Assembly: GCF_001905885.1 (NCBI RefSeq)
Contig: NZ_LIYH01000002.1
Span: forward strand, 1,045,591-1,109,590
DNA from: Streptomyces sp. CB03234
Lineage (GTDB): Bacteria > Actinomycetota > Actinomycetes > Streptomycetales > Streptomycetaceae
DNA length: 64,000 nucleotides
Direction of reading: 5' to 3'
A program made the translations under genes and the position numbers. The notes under the pieces are model-generated. The model was not told the origin of the DNA. It ran no database searches and saw nothing but the letters and a program-made list of their open reading frames with translations. Of this stretch, positions 25,583 to 33,016 are shown piece by piece (within the stretch, counting starts at the first letter, position 1; the number at the start of each line of letters is the position of its first letter).

Positions 25583-26848
25583 GTGAACGTGCAGCCGATA
25601 TCGGGTGCATCGGCCGGGGTGGGTGCCGGGCGTGGACGTGGAACCGGGGCGGGCAAGGGTCTGCTGGCCCTGGTGCTGGGGGCGTTGCTGCTGCTGGTGA
25701 CGGCGTGCGGTGGATCGGGGGCCGCCGACAGCGGCAAGGGCGGGGAAAAGAGCGGCAAGGACGGCGGGAAGGTGGAGAACGCGGCCTCGCAGGCCGTGGT
25801 GACCATCACGCCCAAGGACGGTGCCGCGTCGGTCGCCACGAGCGGCGCCCTGAAGGTAACCGCCGAGAAGGGCAAGCTGACCACGGTCACCGTGGCCGAC
25901 TCCAAGGGCAACCAGGTCGAGGGCAAGCTGGCCGCGGACGGCACCAGCTGGGAGCCGGTGCGGCACCTGGCCGCGGCCACCAAGTACAAGGTCCACGCGG
26001 TCGCCAAGGACGCCGAGGGGCGCGAGTCGGCGAAGGACACCACCTTCACCACGCTCGTACCGAAGAACACCTTCATCGGCCACTACACGCCGGAGGACGG
26101 CTCGACCGTCGGCGTCGGCATGCCGGTCTCCATCAACTTCACCCGGGGCATCACCAACCCGGAGGCCGTGGAGAAGGCCATCAAGGTGACCGCCGAGCCG
26201 TCCGTGCCGATCGAGGGCCACTGGTTCGGCAACGACCGTCTCGACTTCCGCCCCGAGAAGTACTGGGCGGCGGGCACCAAGGTGACCGTGCAGCTGAACC
26301 TGGACGGCGTCGAGGGCCGCCCGGGCGTCTACGGCAAGCAGGCCAAGACGGTGAAGTTCACCATCGGCCGCAGCCAGGTCTCCACGGTCGACGCGAGCGC
26401 GAAGACCATGAAGGTCGTCCGTGACGGGAAGCTGATCAAGACGATCCCGATCACCGCGGGCGCGCCGTCCACGACGACGTACAACGGCCAGATGGTCATC
26501 AGCGAGAAGTACAAGGTGACCCGGATGAACGGCGCCACCGTGGGCTTCGGCGGCGAGTACGACATCAAGGACGTGCCGCACGCGATGCGCCTGTCCACCT
26601 CGGGCACCTTCGTCCACGGCAACTACTGGGCGTCGGCGGGCACCTTCGGCTCGGCCAACGTCAGCCACGGCTGCGTGGGCCTGCGGGACGTGCGGGGCGC
26701 CTACGACGGATCGACCCCGGCGGCCTGGTTCTACAACAACTCGATCATCGGTGACGTGGTGGTCGTGAAGAACTCCAAGGACAAGCAGATCCAGCCCGAG
26801 AACGGCCTCAACGGCTGGAACATGCCCTGGTCGGAGTGGATCGCGTAA
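25583..26848 (+). CDS. L,D-transpeptidase lipoprotein (YkuD domain), copy 2
   Basis: This 421-residue lipoprotein resembles the preceding gene product throughout. It has lipobox LLVTACGG, a Gly/Lys/Ser linker, two Ig-like domains and a YkuD domain with VSHGCVGLRDV (Cys364) and FVHGNYW. Conserved blocks shared with copy 1 include GHWFG, DVPHAMRL and GWNM near the end. It likely makes 3-3 peptidoglycan cross-links outside the membrane. GTG 25583 was chosen for the GGGGAG nine bases upstream. Copy 2 is more lysine-rich and less arginine-rich than copy 1, so the duplication is not recent. Confidence 0.92.
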   Translation: MNVQPISGASAGVGAGRGRGTGAGKGLLALVLGALLLLVTACGGSGAADSGKGGEKSGKDGGKVENAASQAVVTITPKDGAASVATSGALKVTAEKGKLTTVTVADSKGNQVEGKLAADGTSWEPVRHLAAATKYKVHAVAKDAEGRESAKDTTFTTLVPKNTFIGHYTPEDGSTVGVGMPVSINFTRGITNPEAVEKAIKVTAEPSVPIEGHWFGNDRLDFRPEKYWAAGTKVTVQLNLDGVEGRPGVYGKQAKTVKFTIGRSQVSTVDASAKTMKVVRDGKLIKTIPITAGAPSTTTYNGQMVISEKYKVTRMNGATVGFGGEYDIKDVPHAMRLSTSGTFVHGNYWASAGTFGSANVSHGCVGLRDVRGAYDGSTPAAWFYNNSIIGDVVVVKNSKDKQIQPENGLNGWNMPWSEWIA

Positions 26849-26860
26849 CGCCTGGTACGT

Positions 26861-26903
26861 ACGGGCCCGGGCTTTCGGATGTGACCGACAGCACCGGGCC
26901 CGT
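26861..26903 (+). terminator. 10-bp hairpin after the second ldt gene
   Basis: Arms ACGGGCCCGG and CCGGGCCCGT are perfect complements separated by 23 bases, starting 13 bases after the ldt stop. It lies just before the enoyl-CoA hydratase start region. Confidence 0.65.
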
Positions 26904-26932
26904 TGTCGTTAACGGCGGCTAACCTGCCCCGT

Positions 26933-27700
26933 ATGACAGTCACTCTCGAAGTCTCCGAAGGCGTCGGCACCATCCGCCTGGACCGCCCGCCGATGAACGC
27001 GCTGGACATCGCCACCCAGGACCGGCTGCGCGAGCTCGCCGAGGAGGCGGCCCGTCGCGACGACGTCCGTGCCGTGGTGCTGTACGGCGGCGAGAAGGTG
27101 TTCGCGGCCGGCGCGGACATCAAGGAGATGCAGGCGATGGACCACGCGGCCATGGTGCTGCGCTCCAAGGCCCTGCAGGACTCGTTCACCGCCGTCGCCC
27201 GCATCCCCAAGCCCGTCGTCGCCGCCGTGACCGGATACGCCCTGGGCGGCGGCTGCGAGCTGGCGCTGTGCGCCGACTTCCGCATCGCGGGGGAGAACGC
27301 CCGGCTGGGCCAGCCCGAGATCCTGCTGGGCCTCATCCCCGGCGCGGGCGGTACGCAACGCCTGGCCCGCCTCGTCGGCCCGTCCAAGGCCAAGGACCTG
27401 ATCTTCACGGGCCGCCATGTGAAGGCCGACGAGGCCCTCGCGATCGGGCTCGTCGACCGGGTCGTACCGGCGGCCAAGGTGTACGAGCAGGCGCACGCGT
27501 GGGCCGCGAAGCTGGCCCAGGGGCCCGCGCTGGCGCTGCGGGCGGCCAAGGAGTCCATCGACGCGGGCCTGGAGACGGACATCGACACGGGCCTGACCGT
27601 GGAACGCAACTGGTTCGCCGGGCTGTTCGCCACCGAGGACCGGGAGCGCGGGATGCGCAGCTTCGTGGAGGAGGGACCGGGCAAGGCCAAGTTCCTCTAG
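26933..27700 (+). CDS. Enoyl-CoA hydratase / crotonase family
   Basis: This 255-residue crotonase-fold enzyme hydrates 2-enoyl-CoA in beta-oxidation or a related pathway. The oxyanion-hole segment AAGADIKEM (about residues 60-68) and GYALGGGCELALCADFR (about 101-117) are present. Both catalytic glutamates of classical hydratases are present, in GCELA and in GQPEILLGLIPGAGGTQR. Motif content is closest to EchA8-type hydratases. The ATG at 26933 has no Shine-Dalgarno sequence; a TAACCT box about 10 bases upstream fits a -10 element and a leaderless message. It appears monocistronic. Confidence 0.9.
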   Translation: MTVTLEVSEGVGTIRLDRPPMNALDIATQDRLRELAEEAARRDDVRAVVLYGGEKVFAAGADIKEMQAMDHAAMVLRSKALQDSFTAVARIPKPVVAAVTGYALGGGCELALCADFRIAGENARLGQPEILLGLIPGAGGTQRLARLVGPSKAKDLIFTGRHVKADEALAIGLVDRVVPAAKVYEQAHAWAAKLAQGPALALRAAKESIDAGLETDIDTGLTVERNWFAGLFATEDRERGMRSFVEEGPGKAKFL

Positions 27701-27930
27701 AGGGGAGCGAGTTGTCAGCCGTGTGGGTGGTTTAGGGAGGCCTGGAGGGGGTGTAAGGGCTTCGGGTTGCATGGGCGCGCCACTCTTTCGGGTCGGCCGC
27801 TTCACCGCAGCTCAGGGCCGCTTTTCCGGGCCTTCCGTGCCACTGTCATATGCCGGGAGGTGCTCCGGGAACCGTTCGTTCCGGGGCACCGAATCCGCGG
27901 GAACGGCCACGCGGAGGCCGCCGGGCGGCC

Positions 27931-28446
27931 ATGATGGTGGGCATGGCGGGGCTGGAAGGTATGGAGCAACCGGGGCAGCGCGGCAGCGCTACCGCCGCGC
28001 GGTGGGTACCCGCCGCGGATGACGAACAGGCGCTCAAGGCGATCGAACTGTTCGGCAACCCGACGGAGGACGAGGTGCGGCTGCCCTCCCGCCCCGAATC
28101 GGCCGCGACCGCCCGCCGACTCACCCAGTGCGTGGTGCTCCGCCAGTGGGGGCTGACCCCGCAGATCGCCGAGCACGCGATCCTGCTCGTCTCCGAGCTC
28201 GTCGGCAACGCCGTCCGGCACACCGGGGCACGGGTCTTCGGCCTGCGGATGCTGCGCCGCCGCGGCTGGATCCGGATCGAGGTGCGCGACCCCTCGCGCG
28301 GGCTTCCCTGTCTGATGCCGGTGCAGGAGATGGACACCAGTGGACGGGGGCTCTTCCTCGTCGACAAGCTCTCCGACCGGTGGGGGGTGGACCTGCTGCC
28401 GCGCGGCAAGACCACCTGGTTCGAGATGCGCGTCTCCGACCGCTGA
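27931..28446 (+). CDS. GHKL ATPase, anti-sigma-factor type regulator
   Basis: This is a small single-domain HATPase_c protein of about 171 residues, with the N-box ILLVSELVGNAVRHTG and the glycine loop MDTSGRGLFLVDKLSDRWG. Streptomyces encodes dozens of such RsbW/SpoIIAB-like proteins, believed to act as serine kinases or anti-sigma factors for SigB-family sigma factors. No cognate sigma factor or antagonist is adjacent, so the partner is unknown. The start is uncertain because ATGs at 27931, 27934, 27943 and 27961 are all in frame; the conserved domain begins well inside all of them. A strong hairpin follows the stop. Confidence 0.82.
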   Translation: MMVGMAGLEGMEQPGQRGSATAARWVPAADDEQALKAIELFGNPTEDEVRLPSRPESAATARRLTQCVVLRQWGLTPQIAEHAILLVSELVGNAVRHTGARVFGLRMLRRRGWIRIEVRDPSRGLPCLMPVQEMDTSGRGLFLVDKLSDRWGVDLLPRGKTTWFEMRVSDR

Positions 28447-28840
28447 CGCCGTTGCGCGCCCCGGGGGCGCCCGGAGACGCACGGAAGCCCCCTGGCGGCT
28501 GTGGTGAGGCGCCGCGGGGGCTTCCGTGGGGGGCGCCGTGGACTTGGGGGGTGTATCCACGGACGCTGGGACGACCTGGCCCGGGTCAATGGGGGTCGTG
28601 TTCTGACGACTATGGCAGATGGGCGGCCTTGCCACCAAAAGAGCAAACCGGGATGAAATCAGCAAATCGGGTCAGCGGGTAAATGAATCGCAGGTGAGGT
28701 GGGCCACGGGCCTCATAAAGCATGAATAAATATGGGGTACGTTGGGTGATTCATCGGCCCGGTTCGATTGGAGTCAGGGCCGGCGGACTCGGCAGGGGAG
28801 CGCGCCGAGGGCCCCGCCGCCCTTAATGGGGCGCGTGACC
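28447..28840 (+). other. Intergenic region with terminator and AT-rich promoter stretch
   Basis: This 394-bp gap holds the hairpin at 28481-28527. Further right, roughly 28610-28760 is unusually AT-rich for this genome, including runs such as CATGAATAAATATGG, and probably contains the promoter of the beta-propeller lipoprotein. A spaced inverted pair, TGAATC near 28684 and GATTCA near 28748, flanks part of it. I see no convincing small gene. Confidence 0.5.
28481..28527 (+). terminator. Strong hairpin terminator after the GHKL ATPase gene
   Basis: Outer arms ACGGAAGCCCCC and GGGGGCTTCCGT are perfect 12-bp complements. An inner GGCGGC/GCCGC pairing extends the stem. It begins 35 bases after the stop. 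Confidence 0.8.
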
Positions 28841-29989
28841 ATGCCCCACCTGACGAAGCGATCGAAGAGCCTCCTGGCGGCCACCGCGCTGCTCGCCGCG
28901 GCGGCCGTGCTCCCGGGCTGCGGCGGCGGCGGTGACCGGCCCGAGGCGCGCGGCAGCCAGGCCGCCGTCCCCGTCTCCGTACCGAAGAAGGCCGCCCCGG
29001 CGGGGCTGCCGGGCATGCCACCGGTCCTCGACCCCAAGGACATCTACGCGGCCGACCGGCCCGGCCGGCTTTCCCCGGTGGTCAAGGGCTTCCCGTCCCG
29101 CGTGTACGTCCCCAACACGCTCTCCAACACCGTCTCGGTCATCGACCCCAAGACGTACAAGGTCATCGAGACCATCCCGGTCGGCGTCCAGCCGCAGCAC
29201 GTCGTGCCCTCCTGGGACCTCAAGACGCTCTGGGTCAACAACAACCGGGGCCACACGCTCACCCCCATCGACCCGGCCACCGGCACCCGGGGCAAGGACG
29301 TCGACGTCCACGACCCGTACAACCTGTACTTCACGCCCAACGGCACGTACGCCGTCGTCATGGCCTCCCTCGACCGCGAACTGGTCTTCCGCGACCCGCA
29401 CACCATGGAACGGCGCCACACCGAGCCGGTCACCTGCTACGGCGTCAACCACGCCGACTTCTCCGCCGACGGCCGGTACTTCATCGTCAGCTGCGAGTTC
29501 TCCGGCGAACTGCTGAAGGTCGACACCGAGCGGATGAAGGTCGTCGCCCAGCAGAAGCTGCCCTTCCAGGGCGCCATGCCACAGGACGTGAAGGTCTCGC
29601 CCGACGGGAAGACCTTCTACGTCGCCGACATGATGGCGCACGGCGTGTGGGTCCTGGACGGCGACTCCTTCGCCACCCCCAGGCTCCTGCCCACCGGCAA
29701 GGGCGCCCACGGCCTGTACGTCTCGCGCGACTCCAGGGAGATGTACATCCCCAACCGAGGCGAGGGCTCCATCTCCGTCTTCGACTTCGGTTCACCCGAC
29801 ATGGGCGGGGTGTCGGCCGACGGCAAGGTGTTGTGGCTGTCCGGGCGGTACGACTCCGAGGTGTACGCGATCGACACCACGACCGGCAGGCAGCTGGCCC
29901 GCATCCCGGTCGGCGGCGGCCCGCACGGCCTGGCCGTCTACCCGCAGCCCGGCCGGTACTCGCTCGGCCACACCGGCGTCTTCCGCTGA
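28841..29989 (+). CDS. YVTN-type beta-propeller lipoprotein
   Basis: This 382-residue lipoprotein has signal and lipobox AAVLPGCGG (lipidated Cys near residue 27). It then has about seven YVTN/NHL-like repeats such as RVYVPNTLSNTVSVIDPKTY, DLKTLWVNNNRGHTLTPIDP, GKTFYVADMMAHGVWVLDG and LWLSGRYDSEVYAIDTTTGR. This predicts a surface-exposed beta-propeller of the YncE type; the ligand is unknown. Repeats often contain 'G..P..V..S.D' turns as in bacterial surface and redox-associated propellers. ATG 28841 is preceded by GGGG; GTG 28835 or ATG 28826 in the same frame are possible. It appears to stand alone. Confidence 0.85.
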   Translation: MPHLTKRSKSLLAATALLAAAAVLPGCGGGGDRPEARGSQAAVPVSVPKKAAPAGLPGMPPVLDPKDIYAADRPGRLSPVVKGFPSRVYVPNTLSNTVSVIDPKTYKVIETIPVGVQPQHVVPSWDLKTLWVNNNRGHTLTPIDPATGTRGKDVDVHDPYNLYFTPNGTYAVVMASLDRELVFRDPHTMERRHTEPVTCYGVNHADFSADGRYFIVSCEFSGELLKVDTERMKVVAQQKLPFQGAMPQDVKVSPDGKTFYVADMMAHGVWVLDGDSFATPRLLPTGKGAHGLYVSRDSREMYIPNRGEGSISVFDFGSPDMGGVSADGKVLWLSGRYDSEVYAIDTTTGRQLARIPVGGGPHGLAVYPQPGRYSLGHTGVFR

Positions 29990-30008
29990 CCCGCGCACCG
30001 GAGCCGCC

Positions 30009-30056
30009 CGACACGCCGCCCGACACGCCGCCCGACGCGCCGCCCGACGCGCCGCC
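30009..30056. repeat. Four tandem 12-bp repeats
   Basis: Two CGACACGCCGCC units are followed by two CGACGCGCCGCC units, directly downstream of the beta-propeller stop and about 50 bases before the ADP-ribosyltransferase start. It is a simple microsatellite-like array with no obvious protein or RNA role. Confidence 0.75.
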
Positions 30057-30108
30057 GATCGGGTGAAGATCCACGGCGTGGCAGGGTGCGGCGGCCATTC
30101 TGCTCGCC

Positions 30109-30756
30109 ATGATCACTTCTCGCCTGCGGCGCCGCGCCGCCGCGCTCGCCGTGTCCGTCGCCGCCCTCCTCGTACCCGCCGCGTCCACCGAGGCCGCCCC
30201 TGCCGCCGGGGCCGCCGGGGCCCGTGCCGCCGCTCCCGCCGCCGCCCCGGCCTTCGCCCCCAAGGCGGCGGCGAGCTGCCCGGTCGTCGAGGACCGCCTG
30301 TACCCGGCGGCGGACCGCCGGGTCGACCCGGACCGCATCACCCCGGCCCCCGCCTGGCGCAAGGACTGCAAGCAGCTCTACCGCGCGGACAACCGCCCGC
30401 CGGCCGTGATCTTCGAGCAGGGCTTCCACCCGAAGGCGCCGGTGGACGGCCAGTACGACATCGAGAAGTACGTCCTGGTCAACCAGCCCTCGCCGTACGT
30501 CTCGACGACGTACGACCACGACCTCTACAAGAAGTGGAAGAGCGGCTTCAACTACTACGTGGACGCCCCGAAGGGCGTGGACGTCAACAAGACCATCGGG
30601 GACACGCACAAGTACGCCGACCAGGAGGAGGTCGCCTTCCCCGGCGGGATCGCCCGCAAGCACATCGTCGGCGTCTGCCCGGTCGACCTGGTGAAGAAGA
30701 TCGAGATCATGACGGAGTGCGAGGACAACCCGCACTACGAGCCCTGGCGCCGCTGA
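30109..30756 (+). CDS. Secreted pierisin/scabin-like mono-ADP-ribosyltransferase
   Basis: This 215-residue precursor has a classical signal peptide (basic MITSRLRRR, hydrophobic core, AxA-like cleavage near residues 28-32) and an Ala-rich spacer. A compact ADP-ribosyltransferase domain follows, with the R-S-E signature: LYRADNRPPAVIFEQGF (Arg, NAD contact), PYVSTTYD (STT core) and DQEEVAFPGGI (Q-x-E catalytic loop). This pattern and length match the pierisin-like family in Streptomyces (ScARP of S. coelicolor, Scabin of S. scabiei), which modify guanine bases or guanosine compounds. Cysteines in SCPVVED, KDCKQ, GVCPV and TECED could form two disulfides. No immunity gene is evident next to it. 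Confidence 0.88.
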   Translation: MITSRLRRRAAALAVSVAALLVPAASTEAAPAAGAAGARAAAPAAAPAFAPKAAASCPVVEDRLYPAADRRVDPDRITPAPAWRKDCKQLYRADNRPPAVIFEQGFHPKAPVDGQYDIEKYVLVNQPSPYVSTTYDHDLYKKWKSGFNYYVDAPKGVDVNKTIGDTHKYADQEEVAFPGGIARKHIVGVCPVDLVKKIEIMTECEDNPHYEPWRR

Positions 30757-30803
30757 CCGTCCGGCCCGGCCCCCCAACTCGGCCCGCCGCCCCGGCCGAT
30801 AAT

Positions 30804-30817
30804 CTGACCGGCGTCAG
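30804..30817. promoter_or_regulatory. CTGAC-N4-GTCAG inverted repeat before the EF-hand gene
   Basis: Perfect five-base arms flank CGGC, ending 25 bases before the GTG start. This is the size and place of a TetR- or MarR-type operator. No binder is known; chance occurrence is possible. Confidence 0.3.
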
Positions 30818-30842
30818 TTATGCACCAAGAAGGGGTGGACCA

Positions 30843-31058
30843 GTGGCGGACATCGAGGCGGCGCGCAAGGCGTTCGAGCGGTACGACGTGAACGGGGACG
30901 GGCTCATCTCGGCCGCCGAGTACAAGAGCGTCATGGCGCAGCTGGGCGACTTCAACGTCACCGAGACCGTGGCCCAGGCCGTGATCAACGCGCAGGACGG
31001 CAACGGCGACGGGCAGCTCACCTTCGACGAGTTCTGGGCGCACCTCAACAAGGCGTGA
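30843..31058 (+). CDS. Small two-EF-hand calcium-binding protein
   Basis: This 71-residue acidic protein has two canonical 12-residue EF-hand loops: DVNGDGLISAAE (positions 1, 3, 5 and 12 all acidic or Asn) and DGNGDGQLTFDE. It has no signal peptide and should act as a cytoplasmic calcium sensor or buffer. Streptomyces encodes several such calmodulin-like proteins linked to aerial growth. GTG 30843 follows AAGGGG. Its TGA overlaps the GTG start of the membrane protein downstream (GTGA), so the two are co-translated. Confidence 0.92.
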   Translation: MADIEAARKAFERYDVNGDGLISAAEYKSVMAQLGDFNVTETVAQAVINAQDGNGDGQLTFDEFWAHLNKA

Positions 31059-31996
31059 CCACACCGACCAACGGCGCCGTCCGGACCACCGGGCGGCGCC
31101 GTACGCGTGCCGCGCTGGTGATCGGCGCGCCCTTGGTGATGACCGTGGCGCTGTTCGGCGCCGGGATCGCCGCGCGCGGCACCGGCGAGCTGCACGTCCC
31201 CGCGCCCGGCACCACCACCGTGCTGCGTGCCGCCGTCTTCGCCGCCCTCGCCCTGCACCTCGGCGAACTGGCTGGTGCCCGGCTCGCCGGAGCCGGCCGC
31301 GCGCCCCGCTCCTGGGCCCTGTGGGCCGCGCTCGGCGGGGCGGCCGCGTCGGCCGGGCAGATCGTGCTGCTGGCCGAGGTCAGCGACCTGGACCTCACCG
31401 CCACGTACGGCACGCGGGACGGCGGGCTGCTGCTGGCCATGGCCAACGGCTTCGCCCTGGCGGCCGGTTGTGTCGTGCTGGGGCGCCCCGGCTGGGCGGC
31501 AGGCCCGCTGGCCCTGGTGATCGGCGCGGAGGCGATGCGCGCGCACCCCGAGCCGTACACCCCGGAGTGGGGCACCGCACTCACGGTCGTCCACCTGACG
31601 GCCGCCTCCCTGTGGGTGGGCGGGCTGTGGTACGTACTGCGGACGATGTGGCTGCGCGGCGGCGGTCGGGACGTGCTGGCCCGGTACGCGCGCCTCGCCG
31701 GATGGCTGTACGCCGCGCTCGCCGTCACCGGCACCTGCTCGACGCTGCGCCGCCTCCCGGCCGAGGTGGTGTTCACCACGGCGTACGGCAGGGTCCTGAT
31801 CGTCAAGCTCGTGCTGGTGGCCGTGGCCAGCGCGCTGGCCGTGAGCGCGCGCCGCCGCCTGCGCCGGGGCGGGGACGCGACGGCCCCCGCCCGCACCGAG
31901 CTGGCGGTGCTGGCAGGGGTCGTGCTGGTCTCGGCGGTCCTGACCGTGGTGCCCGACCCCCACTGGCTCAGCGTGCACTCGGCGTTGCTCAGGTGA
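31055..31996 (+). CDS. CopD-domain integral membrane protein
   Basis: This 313-residue protein has eight or nine predicted transmembrane helices. It contains the copper-resistance D (CopD/PcoD) core, with LTVVHLTAASLWVGGLWYV (conserved HxxAxxxWxGG, about residues 178-196) and YGRVLIVKLVLV near the C-terminus. CopD proteins are proposed to move copper across the inner membrane. The periplasmic CopC domain that often accompanies it is absent here. The GTG start is embedded in the EF-hand stop codon, and its end overlaps the convergent beta-lactamase by eight bases. Confidence 0.87.
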   Translation: MTTPTNGAVRTTGRRRTRAALVIGAPLVMTVALFGAGIAARGTGELHVPAPGTTTVLRAAVFAALALHLGELAGARLAGAGRAPRSWALWAALGGAAASAGQIVLLAEVSDLDLTATYGTRDGGLLLAMANGFALAAGCVVLGRPGWAAGPLALVIGAEAMRAHPEPYTPEWGTALTVVHLTAASLWVGGLWYVLRTMWLRGGGRDVLARYARLAGWLYAALAVTGTCSTLRRLPAEVVFTTAYGRVLIVKLVLVAVASALAVSARRRLRRGGDATAPARTELAVLAGVVLVSAVLTVVPDPHWLSVHSALLR

Positions 31997-32927
31997 CGGC
32001 CGCGGCCAGCACCGAGGCCGCGTCGCGGACGAGCGGGTTGTCCGCCGGGGCGTCCTGCGCCGGCTTGGTCGTCAGGACGGCGAGGACGACCGGGGTGCCG
32101 TCGGGCGTCCAGGCGACACCGACGTCGTTGTTGGTGCCGTACGCGCCGCCGCCCGTCTTGTCGGCCAGGCGCCAGTCCGCCGGCAGCCCGGCGCGGAACC
32201 GGTACGTGCTGGTGGTGTTGGCCAGCAGCCAGCCGGTCAGCCGCTCGCGGTCGGGCCGGTTCAGCGCGGTGCCGAGCACCAGCCGCTCGTAGGTCCCGGC
32301 GATGGCGGCCGGGGTGGTGGTGTCCTCGACGCGCCACGGCTCGCAGGTGTTCAGCTCGGGTTCCCAGCGGTCGAGCCGGGTGGTGCCGTCCCCGATGGAC
32401 CGGCAGAAGCGGGTGACGGCGGCGGGCCCGCCGAGTTCGCGCAGGAGCAGGTTGGCCGCCGTGTTGTCGCTGTGACAGATGGCGGCCCAGCACAGCTCCG
32501 CGACGGTCATGCCGGTGGCCAGGTACTCCTCCGACGTGTCGGAGTTCTCCACGAGGTCGTCCCTGGTGTACCGGATGCGCTTGGCGAGCACCTCGCCGTG
32601 CCGGTCGAGGTCCCGCAGCACGGCCGCCGCCGCCAGGGTCTTGAACGTGGAGCACATGGGGAAGCGCTCGTCCGCCCGGTACAGCACCGTCGCGCCGGTG
32701 ACCGTGTTGCGGGCCACCGCGCCCAGCCGGGCCCCGTGCCGCCGCTCCAGCGCCCGCAACCGCCCGATGGCGGACGCGCGGCCGGCGGCGTCATGTGCAC
32801 GAGGGGAAGCGGCGGCAGGGCCGGCCGCGCCGGTCGCCAGCAGCGCGGCCGCCCCCGCGGCGGCCGTGAGCAGGGTGCGGCGGGCCGCTCGGCCCCGTAA
32901 CGTCGAGATGTTCTCGTTCTCCGTCAT
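31989..32927 (-). CDS. Class A serine beta-lactamase, Tat-exported
   Basis: This 312-residue precursor has all class A catalytic motifs: STFK (nucleophile Ser and Lys, about residues 93-96), SDN (about 153-155), the omega-loop glutamate in WEPELN and KTGGG near residue 260. The N-terminus carries a twin-arginine signal (ARRTLLTAAAG with an Ala-rich core), so the folded enzyme is exported by Tat, as known for several actinobacterial beta-lactamases. Two cysteine-containing motifs (PMCSTF, AELCWAAICHS) are unremarkable for the family. No BlaI/BlaR-type regulator is adjacent. It converges with the CopD gene and overlaps it by eight bases. Confidence 0.93.
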   Translation of the reverse strand: MTENENISTLRGRAARRTLLTAAAGAAALLATGAAGPAAASPRAHDAAGRASAIGRLRALERRHGARLGAVARNTVTGATVLYRADERFPMCSTFKTLAAAAVLRDLDRHGEVLAKRIRYTRDDLVENSDTSEEYLATGMTVAELCWAAICHSDNTAANLLLRELGGPAAVTRFCRSIGDGTTRLDRWEPELNTCEPWRVEDTTTPAAIAGTYERLVLGTALNRPDRERLTGWLLANTTSTYRFRAGLPADWRLADKTGGGAYGTNNDVGVAWTPDGTPVVLAVLTTKPAQDAPADNPLVRDAASVLAAAVT

Positions 32928-32975
32928 GGGCCGAGCCCATCACGGGTGAACCACCGGAAGGAAACGTTCCGGCGG

Positions 32976-33016
32976 CGTGTCAGCACCCGCGTGTCAGCAT
33001 CCCGTGTCAGCACTCG
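32976..33016. repeat. Three tandem 13-14-bp repeats at the 3' end of sdaA
   Basis: CGTGTCAGCA recurs at 32976, 32990 and 33003. On the minus strand each unit reads TGCTGACACG, and the last one supplies the Cys-stop end of sdaA. The array looks like slippage duplication of the gene's terminal codons. Confidence 0.6.

Noticed and set aside
30009..30056. Regular 12-bp repeats as a possible CRISPR array
   Set aside because: The units are directly adjacent with no unique spacers, far too short for CRISPR repeats, and no cas gene is present.
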